In this document: piece by piece, positions 1-6,160 of the stretch
Position numbering within the stretch: the stretch's first letter is position 1
Layout of the letters: each line of letters opens with the position of its first letter
Origin: Bacteroidota bacterium
GTDB lineage: Bacteria; Bacteroidota; UBA10030; UBA6906
Assembly: GCA_016844425.1 (NCBI GenBank)
Contig: JAERML010000070.1
Location: forward strand, 1-8,409
Length of the DNA stretch: 8,409 nt
Direction of reading: 5' to 3'
The notes under the pieces: generated by a model
Told to the model about the DNA's origin: nothing
Seen by the model: the letters and a program-made list of their open reading frames with translations, nothing else
Databases searched by the model: none
Translations under genes and position numbers: made by a program

Positions 1-1890
1 GATGCAAATGGAACTCAAGAACTCATTATCCTCTCCGCCGATGGGGCAACAGTGTCCGTTGTTGGCACATCGGGCACAAATCGGAAAGAGCGGGTGATTG
101 CTCTCGGGACTGTATCTCAAAGGGTCGCGATTGCTGATATCAACAATGACAAGCGCAACGACATTCTTGCTTACGGCAGGAAAAGGTCAGGGATCTCACC
201 GTTTCTCGGCAAGTCCGACGGTTCGTTCAAGACTGCCGAGATTCTTTTTCCGGAAATCTCCATAGGTGATCTTCATGCTACCGACCTCAACGGCGACGGA
301 ATCACCGACCTGCTTCTGTTGGACTGGCTCTCAAACAACTTCTCACTTTTCTACGGGATCGGACGGGGGATTTTTTCGGAACAGGTAGTGATTCAACTCC
401 CTTCAGAACCTGGGGATATGGCTATCACCCCTGTTACGAGGCAGCGTACCATGCGCGCCGCTGTCTCTCTCCCCGAATCACAGGAAATTGCAATTTACGC
501 AGGCAACGCCACAGGAGAATTTGAGTCAAATGTGATGTTGTCGTGCCCGTCGTCCCCTCTGTGGGTCGAGTTCATTGATGTGAACGCAGACCAATTGCCT
601 GATGTGGTCACATCTACAACCGGGGGGCTGGTAGTCTACCTTGCCGAAAGTACGACCGACTTTAGACCACCGACCATTTTCGGAGCGGGTGAGGGCGTTT
701 CATCGTGGTCGGTTGCAGATGTGGATGGTGATGGGAAAAAAGACGTAAGTTTTGTCGATCCCTCAAGGAAACGGCTCGTCGTGCTTGGGAATGCCGGAGG
801 GACCGGAGGCCTTTCGGCATCCTCTCACTATGCCGTTGGTGCCAGACCACACGGGTTGGCGGCGCAAGACCTTGACGGAGACGGAATGGTCGACTTGGCC
901 GTTGCCAACCACGGATCATCTTCAATTTCCCTTCTCTATGGCCGAGGTGGCATGCTGCAGGGGCAACATGCAATTCACACCGGGGAGGGGCCCACGTATG
1001 TGAAGGTTGCAGATGCCGCCGGCGGTATCGGACGGACACTTGTGACGTCCCATTCAACGGTGGACATGATAACTGTCGTTCGGCACGCTGAAGACATCAC
1101 GAAAACGGAATCGTATACAATCCCAACAGGCACCCAGCCATTTGTTGTCTTTGCAAAGGAAGACCCGTCCACCCAGATGCTCGAAATGCTCATCCGGCAC
1201 ATGAATCCGCAGGACGGCTCGCTTACTCTCTCGTTGTTTGAACAGATCGGCGGCGGCCAGTTCCTTGAACGGAGTCTTCGCCCGAACCTTCCCAGAGCGA
1301 TCGCAGCACTCACGGTGGATGCGTTCTCCGATGAAGGGACCTATGAACTTGTTTTTGTCACGAACGATAGATCGACTAAGCGCTCAACGCTTTCAATTGC
1401 ACGGGCAACTCAGGGTTTTGATTTTAAGAGTATTCAACAATTGCTGACATACGAGGATTCGACCCAGAGCACGCGTTCCGTCATTTCCGGCAATGTAAAC
1501 GATGATCAATTCAAAGACATTGTTCTTCTGTTCAGTGCTCCACGTAACGGTCTCGGGTTGGTGTATGGAAATCGGAATGGCGCATTCGCCGATTCTATGG
1601 AAGTGGTGAATGGCGTTCAGCCAGTCAGCGACGATGCCGTAATCATGAAGGACATGGACGGTGACGGTCACCGCGATATTGCCCTGATTGACGGGCTGCG
1701 GAATGCCATCGTTGTTCTGTATGGCCGGGGGGACGACCGTTTCGAAACTCCGGTTACATTAGCGCGGGTTGCAGGAAACTCCTCTTTTCGTGTCATGAGC
1801 ATGAGCGGAAAGAAGAGGCAGGATTTGATTCTGTCGGATAGTTCGAGAGGGACGGTCTCTATCATCCACGATCCGTTCAGAAAACCATGA
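1..1890 (+). CDS. FG-GAP/VCBS repeat beta-propeller protein, 5'-truncated by the window
   Basis: The frame is open from base 1 and gives 629 codons to a TGA at 1888-1890; the true start lies upstream. Asp-rich calcium-loop motifs of the FG-GAP/VCBS type (D-x-[DN]-x-D-x-x-x-D followed by small hydrophobics) begin near 136, 283, 577, 718, 868, 1318, 1492 and 1651. The best examples are DLNGDGITDLL, DVDGDGKKDVS, DLDGDGMVDLA and DMDGDGHRDIA. Clear copies are about 140-175 bases apart, and degenerate copies seem to fill the larger gaps near 430, 1000 and 1143, so roughly 11-12 blades are visible, more than one seven-bladed propeller. Such repeats usually form extracellular, calcium-stabilised propellers that bind ligands or surfaces; no enzymatic site is visible. 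No C-terminal sorting domain or membrane anchor is seen, and the N-terminus that should carry a signal peptide is outside the window. The stop overlaps the next start (ATGA), implying co-translation with the protease. The fold is secure; the specific role is unknown. Confidence 0.9.
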   Translation, partial: DANGTQELIILSADGATVSVVGTSGTNRKERVIALGTVSQRVAIADINNDKRNDILAYGRKRSGISPFLGKSDGSFKTAEILFPEISIGDLHATDLNGDGITDLLLLDWLSNNFSLFYGIGRGIFSEQVVIQLPSEPGDMAITPVTRQRTMRAAVSLPESQEIAIYAGNATGEFESNVMLSCPSSPLWVEFIDVNADQLPDVVTSTTGGLVVYLAESTTDFRPPTIFGAGEGVSSWSVADVDGDGKKDVSFVDPSRKRLVVLGNAGGTGGLSASSHYAVGARPHGLAAQDLDGDGMVDLAVANHGSSSISLLYGRGGMLQGQHAIHTGEGPTYVKVADAAGGIGRTLVTSHSTVDMITVVRHAEDITKTESYTIPTGTQPFVVFAKEDPSTQMLEMLIRHMNPQDGSLTLSLFEQIGGGQFLERSLRPNLPRAIAALTVDAFSDEGTYELVFVTNDRSTKRSTLSIARATQGFDFKSIQQLLTYEDSTQSTRSVISGNVNDDQFKDIVLLFSAPRNGLGLVYGNRNGAFADSMEVVNGVQPVSDDAVIMKDMDGDGHRDIALIDGLRNAIVVLYGRGDDRFETPVTLARVAGNSSFRVMSMSGKKRQDLILSDSSRGTVSIIHDPFRKP

Positions 1891-2762
1891 CCCGCGCACA
1901 CATCCTGATCGTATTGATGACTTTACCGGCTGTGTTCACGACTCGCACGCTTGCCCAACAAGCACGCATTGGTCAACTCCACCAACTCGTACATGGCCCG
2001 ACAGATCAAAACGAACCGGTGAAATGCGGGCTTCCGGCAGTTACGGTGGCTCTGACGCAGATCGACACAGCTTCACAAGAGTTGAGAGATAAGTTTGCTG
2101 CCGCTCTTCTTCGGCCCACACTTCAGAAGAACATTCTTGTCGGCGAATTTCGGATCCACTACGATACCACAGGAAGCGACGCCCCTGCAATGCTTGACGC
2201 ACTTCATCAGCGCATTCCGGGGACCGCAGATGAGTTTGCCGATTCTGTTGCGTCGATCGTCTCCTATGTCCTTCGATGTGAAGCAGACACACTTGGCTAT
2301 CTCCCTCCACCTGCGGATAACGGTGCAGGGGGAGGAAACGAGTATGACATCTACATCCAGGATCTTTCAAATACCTACGGCGTGACGTGGCCGGAATCCC
2401 CCATCAATGGCAAGCCGGAAGGGGGAACGTTCACATCATACATAACAATTGACAACGACTTCACGTTTGTCTCTCCAGCTAGCAACAAGGGACTGCCGGG
2501 GCTGCGCGTGACTCTCGCACATGAATTGCACCACGCCATCCAGCTCGGAAGGTATGGCTATTGGAGTAGTGATATATTCTTTTACGAGATTACTTCCGTC
2601 TGGATGGAAGATGTTGTATTCACAGAGGTCAATGACTATTTTCAGTATCTTCGTGCAAGTCAAGGGCATTTCCGACGGCCTGAGACGCCTCTTAATTCCT
2701 CGCCCACAGATTTCATCATGTACAGCAGGGGAATTTGGGCAATTTATCGAGAAGAAACATGA
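1887..2762 (+). CDS. Secreted HExxH metalloprotease, MXAN_6640-like (N-terminal piece, frame broken at the 3' end)
   Basis: The ATG at 1887 shares ATGA with the stop of the upstream gene, so translation is probably coupled; no good Shine-Dalgarno is visible. Residues 1-23 look like a signal peptide: basic start, hydrophobic core ILIVLMTLPAVF, likely cleavage after TLA before QQ. The zinc site is HELHH at residues 212-216 (bases 2520-2534), with His212, Glu213 and His216 as the HExxH set. The segment YEITSVWMED follows; Glu234, 18 residues after His216, is the likely third ligand, as in gluzincins. The HExxH-AIQ...E-x-x-x-x-W-x-ED pattern recalls the MXAN_6640 family of putative metalloproteases. 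Residues up to Tyr287 look native; the last four (REET) come from the wrong frame, because the conserved protein continues in another frame at 2749. The restored product would be about 558 residues. Protease activity is inferred from the motif; the substrate is unknown. Confidence 0.82.
   Translation: MTRAHILIVLMTLPAVFTTRTLAQQARIGQLHQLVHGPTDQNEPVKCGLPAVTVALTQIDTASQELRDKFAAALLRPTLQKNILVGEFRIHYDTTGSDAPAMLDALHQRIPGTADEFADSVASIVSYVLRCEADTLGYLPPPADNGAGGGNEYDIYIQDLSNTYGVTWPESPINGKPEGGTFTSYITIDNDFTFVSPASNKGLPGLRVTLAHELHHAIQLGRYGYWSSDIFFYEITSVWMEDVVFTEVNDYFQYLRASQGHFRRPETPLNSSPTDFIMYSRGIWAIYREET
2745..2762 (+). other. Frame break in the metalloprotease gene
   Basis: Upstream codons end with TAT (Tyr, 2745-2747) and downstream native codons begin with GAG (Glu, 2749-2751), leaving a single C at 2748. 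This equals a one-base gain or, more likely, a two-base loss: TAT-CNN-GAG would give Tyr-x-Glu-Lys-Lys. If the ancestor was TATCTCGAG, loss of one TC unit would produce exactly the present TATCGAG. The site is not in a homopolymer. In the upstream frame translation stops at TGA 2760-2762. Confidence 0.75.
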
Positions 2763-3561
2763 TCGTCGAGCAATGAGGCGTGCATGGGAAGAAATTCAGA
2801 ATGTCAGGCCGCTGGAGGCGATGAACAACGCATTGCTCGGCGCCCCGTATTTCTCCAGCCTGCGCGAGGCGTTTGGTGAGTGGACGTTGTGGAACTATTA
2901 CACCGGAAGCAGGTACGATTCAGTCCGCTATTACCCAGAGGGAAGACAATATCCGAACATGATACTGAACGCGGTTGGGTTCACACCACCGTCACGTCCG
3001 ATCGCTGGGTCGTTGGCAGCGCTGGGGGGGAAATACTATCAGGTGATTCTACCTGCAGACACTCTCGCATTAATTCTGGGAAACGTCAATGTCGGAGCTG
3101 CATTTGCCGGCGCGACCACCCAGTTCCCATTCACCTATCTCCTCAATACCCAGCAGGTCGACCAGACGTACAAGCCAACCCCCGCGGGTATCTTCGTGAA
3201 GCTTGATGTCTCGGACCCCGCCAATTGGTACAGCTCCGACGGGGTGAGTGGGGGAACGGGTCCATCGGCAATCGTTGCAGGCCTTCCATATCCCTCCCCG
3301 TTTCTCTCGGACGGCAAGAACGTAGCATACATCCCTATCAGCGCAACAACTCCGCTTGCAGGAACAGTCTCGATCTTTTCGTCAGACATGAACCTCATTT
3401 ATTCGACGGCCCAGATGTCGGTCGCGCCGCTCGGGAAACAGGCGTTCGTTTGGAATGGAAGAACCGAAAACGGCAAGCTCGCAGAAAGCGGCATCTATTT
3501 CTTTGTCATCGAAATGCTCGGCGATGTGCAGAAGGGCAAACTTGCTCTCATCAGGAAGTAG
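2749..3561 (+). CDS. C-terminal piece of the same metalloprotease, with FlgD/T9SS-like C-terminal domain
   Basis: This frame continues the protease: the upstream frame reads MYSRGIWAIY and this one resumes with EKKHDRRAMRRAWEEI, which together make one natural helix. The part around 2860-2960 (FGEWTLWNYYTGSR, then YYPEGRQYP) resembles the region after the catalytic domain in MXAN_6640-type proteins. From about 3262 the sequence has the look of a FlgD-Ig-like or type IX secretion C-terminal domain: PYPSPF, IFSSDMNLIYS, VWNGRTENGK, ESGIYFFVI and a final GKLALIRK. In the Bacteroidota/Chlorobiota/Ignavibacteriota group such tails often direct outer-membrane export, so surface location or secretion is inferred. 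The open frame extends upstream to an ATG at 2521, but bases 2521-2748 are coding in the other frame, so that start is spurious. ATG 2773 is the first in-frame start inside the piece, without an evident ribosome site. The TAG at 3559-3561 touches the ccmA start. Confidence 0.78.
   Translation, partial: EKKHDRRAMRRAWEEIQNVRPLEAMNNALLGAPYFSSLREAFGEWTLWNYYTGSRYDSVRYYPEGRQYPNMILNAVGFTPPSRPIAGSLAALGGKYYQVILPADTLALILGNVNVGAAFAGATTQFPFTYLLNTQQVDQTYKPTPAGIFVKLDVSDPANWYSSDGVSGGTGPSAIVAGLPYPSPFLSDGKNVAYIPISATTPLAGTVSIFSSDMNLIYSTAQMSVAPLGKQAFVWNGRTENGKLAESGIYFFVIEMLGDVQKGKLALIRK
3553..3558 (+). promoter_or_regulatory. Ribosome binding site of ccmA inside the protease 3' end
   Basis: AGGAAG lies 3 bases before the ATG at 3562 and 6 bases before a second in-frame ATG at 3565. 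The better spacing favours 3565 as the used start, which would remove one Met. The site lies inside the last codons of the protease gene, so ccmA has no separate leader. Confidence 0.6.
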
Positions 3562-4191
3562 ATGATGCACGATCTTGAACTCCATGTCACGAAACTCAAG
3601 AAGATTTTCAATCGGAGAATCATTTTCCGCGATATTTCGTTCACCATCTGCTCCGGACAAACGCTACTTATCACTGGAAGGAACGGTTCCGGAAAATCCA
3701 CGCTCGTTAAGATTATCAGCAACATCCTGACGCCGACGGAGGGAAACGTGGAATTCGTTTCTCCTTCGGGTCCATGTCCTGTGTTGCCGCAATCCCTTAT
3801 CGGCCTGGTCTCGCCGTATCTTCAACTCTATGAGGAATTCTCTGCAAGAGAGAATCTCCAGCTCGCACTTGCAATCCGCGGGATGGCTCCCGACGACAGT
3901 GCAATCGATTCGTTGCTTGAACGCTTGAGTTTGCGTCCCCGCATGGGCGACCACGTACAAACGTTTTCGTCGGGAATGAAACAGCGGGCGAAGCTTGCGA
4001 TGGCGATGATCCATCAGCCTCCGATCCTTATCCTGGACGAACCAATGTCCAACCTGGACGAGGATGGCATCAGGAGCGTCCGGGAGATAATGGCTGAGCA
4101 CAAGACCAACGGTCTGCTTGTGGTTGCCACAAATGATTTGACCGACCTTGACTCCTTTGATATACAGGTTGACCTGAATGCCCCGCACTGA
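3562..4191 (+). CDS. ccmA: Heme exporter ATP-binding protein CcmA
   Basis: A 209-residue ABC ATPase, the usual size of CcmA (about 200-210). It has Walker A GRNGSGKST (residues 39-47), a signature-like FSSGMKQR (135-142), Walker B ILILDEP (155-161, catalytic Glu160) and D-loop SNLD (163-166). With CcmB it forms the transporter-like part of the CcmABCD complex, which uses ATP to release heme-loaded CcmE from CcmC. Two usual ATPase residues are different: where the Q-loop Gln is expected the sequence reads GLVSP (Pro85), and where the switch His is expected it reads VVATND (Asn191). The signature is SSGMK, not LSGGQ. These may be lineage traits. Gene identity rests on the fold plus ccmB-F immediately downstream; by sequence alone it could be another small ABC ATPase. 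The start is ATG 3562 or 3565; the 3' end overlaps ccmB by 14 bases. Confidence 0.9.
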   Translation: MMHDLELHVTKLKKIFNRRIIFRDISFTICSGQTLLITGRNGSGKSTLVKIISNILTPTEGNVEFVSPSGPCPVLPQSLIGLVSPYLQLYEEFSARENLQLALAIRGMAPDDSAIDSLLERLSLRPRMGDHVQTFSSGMKQRAKLAMAMIHQPPILILDEPMSNLDEDGIRSVREIMAEHKTNGLLVVATNDLTDLDSFDIQVDLNAPH

Positions 4192-4873
4192 ACAGCCCCT
4201 TTCGACATGGGTGCAATCGACCTTCGCCATTTTCAGGAAGGACCTGAAGTCGGAGCTGAGGACCCGCTACGCTATCAGCGCGCTCATCATGTTCGTGATT
4301 ACCACGATTGCCATCATTCTCTTCTCCTTGGGCAGTGAAAGCGCTCCGGCAGACGCACTCTCCGGAATGCTCTGGGTCGTCGTCTTTTTTGCTAGTATGT
4401 CGGGGCTGTCACGCACATTCGTGACTGAAGAAGAAAGGGGAACAGCAATGACGCTGCAGTTGATGGCAACGCCAAGCGCGGTCTTGTTCGGCAAGCTCCT
4501 TTTTAATCTTGTCCTGACTCTCGGCCTGAACGTCATGACAGTGATCCTCTACTCTGCGTTCATCAACGGCTTTGTCGTCCGCACATATTCCATCTTTGTC
4601 ATTACAATTGGACTGGGGAGTATTGGTCTCGCGGCCGCGGCCACGATCATTGCGGCTATCATCGCACGCGCCAACACAAAGGGGACATTGTATCCCGTTC
4701 TGTCGTTCCCAATTCTCCTTCCCCTTCTATTAACGGTTATTAATGCGACCCGTCTCTCCACTGAAGGTGCGTTTCTCGAGGAGGCCTATGGTGAATTTCA
4801 AATACTTGTTTCGTATATTGTCGTCGTGGTAGCGGTTTCCTACTTGCTTTTTGATTATATCTGGAAAGACTGA
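4178..4873 (+). CDS. ccmB: Heme exporter membrane protein CcmB
   Basis: A 231-residue integral membrane protein, close to the usual 220-230 for CcmB. The N-terminal cytoplasmic stretch FRKDLKSELRTRY (residues 19-31) is the typical pre-helix segment. Six hydrophobic helices follow, near 32-52, 60-77, 105-128, 137-165, 172-190 and 207-228. Between helices 2 and 3, FVTEEERGTAMTLQLMATP (81-99) matches the cytoplasmic loop of CcmB that carries ERxxGT and contacts the ATPase. CcmB is the permease-like partner of CcmA; the complex energises release of holo-CcmE rather than proven heme transport. The ATG at 4178 overlaps the end of ccmA by 14 bases, with only a weak AGGT about 8 bases upstream, so coupled translation is likely. 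The TGA (4871-4873) is 4 bases before the ccmC start. Confidence 0.93.
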   Translation: MPRTEQPLSTWVQSTFAIFRKDLKSELRTRYAISALIMFVITTIAIILFSLGSESAPADALSGMLWVVVFFASMSGLSRTFVTEEERGTAMTLQLMATPSAVLFGKLLFNLVLTLGLNVMTVILYSAFINGFVVRTYSIFVITIGLGSIGLAAAATIIAAIIARANTKGTLYPVLSFPILLPLLLTVINATRLSTEGAFLEEAYGEFQILVSYIVVVVAVSYLLFDYIWKD

Positions 4874-4877
4874 CGGC

Positions 4878-5570
4878 ATGACATTGCGTATTGTTCTCGG
4901 CGTCTGGATGGTTGCAGTGATTGTCCTGGGCATCAGCCTTCCGATGGTTGACAACCCTCAGCACTGGTATGAACTCCCTTTGATACCGGCGTTAGGGGAA
5001 AGGGCCCGCATCATGTTCTTTCACGTCCCAACAGCATGGTTAAGCGTGCTCGCGTTTGTATCCAGCATGATCTATGGGATAAAGTATCTGCGAAAGAAAA
5101 ACCCCGACGATGATATCAAGTCGGCATCCGCGGCAGGGCTCGGGTTTATTTTCTGCATGCTCGCAACCGTTACAGGTGCACTCTGGGCCAAGTTCAGTTG
5201 GGGAACGTATTGGAATTGGGATCCTCGGCAAACTTCCATTTTTGTCCTGCTGCTGATCTACGGGGCCTATTTCGCCCTTCGGTCCGCAATTGATGTGGAG
5301 GAGAAACGGGCAACTCTTGCCGCCGTGTATTCGATCATAGCCGCGGTGGTGATGCCATTTTTCATGTTCATCATGCCTCGCATTCTTGAGAGTCTCCACC
5401 CAAGCCCAATCCTGAGTGTGAGCAAAGAGCAGGGCTCTATGGCACCAAACATGCGCATGCTCTTCTTTGCATCACTTGCAGGGTTCACCGGTCTCTACTA
5501 CTGGATGTGGAACCTCCATGTCCGCGCGTCCCGTCTTGAGTTCCACCGGTCCATGAAAGCAGGAGGATAA
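4878..5570 (+). CDS. ccmC: Heme-handling protein CcmC
   Basis: I chose ATG 4878 (230 residues) because GGAAAG at 4863-4868 lies 9 bases upstream and the start follows the ccmB stop directly; an in-frame TTG at 4851 would add nine residues inside ccmB. The tryptophan-rich WWD heme-binding motif is WGTYWNWDPRQTS (residues 108-120). The two axial heme ligands are recognisable: His49 in FFHVPTAW and His174 in LESLHPSP, matching His60 and His184 of E. coli CcmC. Six membrane helices are visible. CcmC holds heme on the periplasmic side and presents it to CcmE for covalent attachment. The related CcsA/CcsB proteins of System II also have WWD motifs, but the neighbours and the size fit CcmC. The final codons (GCA GGA GGA TAA) contain the ribosome binding site of ccmD. 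Confidence 0.95.
   Translation: MTLRIVLGVWMVAVIVLGISLPMVDNPQHWYELPLIPALGERARIMFFHVPTAWLSVLAFVSSMIYGIKYLRKKNPDDDIKSASAAGLGFIFCMLATVTGALWAKFSWGTYWNWDPRQTSIFVLLLIYGAYFALRSAIDVEEKRATLAAVYSIIAAVVMPFFMFIMPRILESLHPSPILSVSKEQGSMAPNMRMLFFASLAGFTGLYYWMWNLHVRASRLEFHRSMKAGG
5561..5566 (+). promoter_or_regulatory. Shine-Dalgarno AGGAGG of ccmD
   Basis: A perfect AGGAGG, 6 bases before the GTG at 5573. It lies inside the last codons of ccmC and fixes the non-ATG start of this very short gene. Confidence 0.85.
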
Positions 5571-5572
5571 CA

Positions 5573-5707
5573 GTGTTTGAGTTCTTGAACCAAAACGCGT
5601 TGTATGTTGTTCTTGTCATTGTCCTGGTCGTCTGGCTGGGAATCTACATGTATCTCTTCCGTATCGAAGGGAAAATCACGCGGATGGAAAAACAAACCGG
5701 GAAGTAA
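5573..5707 (+). CDS. ccmD: CcmD family protein (44 residues, GTG start)
   Basis: A short gene between ccmC and ccmE, starting at GTG 5573 and ending at TAA 5705-5707. The protein begins MFEFLNQNALYVVLVIVLVV, has one membrane helix (about residues 10-31), and ends in a charged cytoplasmic tail rich in Arg, Lys and Glu (FRIEGKITRMEKQTGK). CcmD proteins are small single-helix proteins that stabilise the CcmC-CcmE adduct and help release holo-CcmE from the CcmABC complex. Length, topology, the 2-base gap after ccmC and the position before ccmE all fit. Sequence conservation in such a small protein is weak, so context carries most of the assignment. There is a perfect AGGAGG at the right distance, and 17 bases separate the gene from ccmE. 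Confidence 0.85.
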   Translation: MFEFLNQNALYVVLVIVLVVWLGIYMYLFRIEGKITRMEKQTGK

Positions 5708-5710
5708 ACT

Positions 5711-5716
5711 GAGGAG
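5711..5716 (+). promoter_or_regulatory. Ribosome binding site of ccmE
   Basis: GAGGAG lies 8 bases before the ATG at 5725 in the 17-base gap after ccmD. It supports that start for ccmE. Confidence 0.75.
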
Positions 5717-5724
5717 AACGATAT

Positions 5725-6117
5725 ATGAATGCAAAGACGATCATTGCTGCGGTCATCGTGGTTGTTTTCATTGTTTTCGGGGCGTATTCTTTCATGGACA
5801 GCAACGTGGAGTATGTCGATGTGGCTAAGGCAATGGCAACGCACAAGAAAGTGCAACTCAAAGGCTCCTGGAACCGCGACAAGGAGTCCTCGTTTGATCC
5901 GAAGACCAGTCAGTTTACGTTCTATCTTGTAGATGATAACGGGCAGGAATGCAAAGTTGTTCTCGAAGGTGCGGCGCCAAACAACTTTGAAATGGCAACG
6001 AGCGTTGTTGCAAAGGGGCGGTTCACCGAGGAAGGATACTTTCACGCCACGGAAGTGTTGACGAAATGTCCTTCGAAGTATGAAGCTGAGGGAAGCGAAG
6101 TAAAGAAGACCACGTAG
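5725..6117 (+). CDS. ccmE: Heme chaperone CcmE, CxxxY variant
   Basis: A 130-residue protein with one N-terminal membrane anchor (about residues 5-23), followed by an OB-fold-like periplasmic domain of short beta strands (VQLKGSW, FTFYLVDDNG, CKVVLEG, SVVAKGRF). The strand before the heme site, GYFHATEVLTK, matches the usual G-x-F-x-A-x-x-VL-x-K of CcmE. Where most CcmE proteins then have H-x-x-x-Y (His130 in E. coli), this one has Cys115-Pro-Ser-Lys-Tyr119 (bases 6067-6081). Cys-x-x-x-Tyr CcmE is known from archaea and Desulfovibrio-type System I*, where the cysteine replaces the heme-binding histidine. The protein takes heme from CcmC and passes it to CcmF. A second cysteine, Cys76, and His107 in the conserved strand are further possible heme or redox partners. 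Identity as CcmE is strong from length, topology and position; the mode of heme attachment is inferred. Confidence 0.92.
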   Translation: MNAKTIIAAVIVVVFIVFGAYSFMDSNVEYVDVAKAMATHKKVQLKGSWNRDKESSFDPKTSQFTFYLVDDNGQECKVVLEGAAPNNFEMATSVVAKGRFTEEGYFHATEVLTKCPSKYEAEGSEVKKTT

Positions 6118-6147
6118 CGGTCGTGTTGGGTACTGTTCTTTGCACAT

Positions 6148-6154
6148 AAGGGAG
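6148..6154 (+). promoter_or_regulatory. Ribosome binding site of ccmF
   Basis: AAGGGAG lies 6 bases before the ATG at 6161 and decides that start over an in-frame TTG at 6140. The rest of the 43-base gap after ccmE shows no hairpin or promoter I could recognise. Confidence 0.8.
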
Positions 6155-6160
6155 TATTGC

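Noticed and set aside
2521..2748. Upstream extension of the protease C-terminal frame back to an ATG at 2521
   Set aside because: These bases encode the HELHH zinc site and the helix after it in the other frame, so the extension is out-of-frame noise.
2748..2763. Programmed +1 frameshift producing the full-length metalloprotease
   Set aside because: The needed shift is +1, but there is no slippery codon such as CTT before the stop and no Shine-Dalgarno-like stimulator in front of it; a small indel is simpler.
3664..4230. Antisense open frame of 188 codons opposite ccmA
   Set aside because: ccmA on the + strand has complete ABC motifs; the antisense product is rich in His, Arg and Cys with no recognisable domain.
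6118..6160. Possible terminator or promoter between ccmE and ccmF
   Set aside because: No stem-loop with a T run and no convincing -35/-10 pair can be read in this 43-base gap; only a ribosome binding site is clear.
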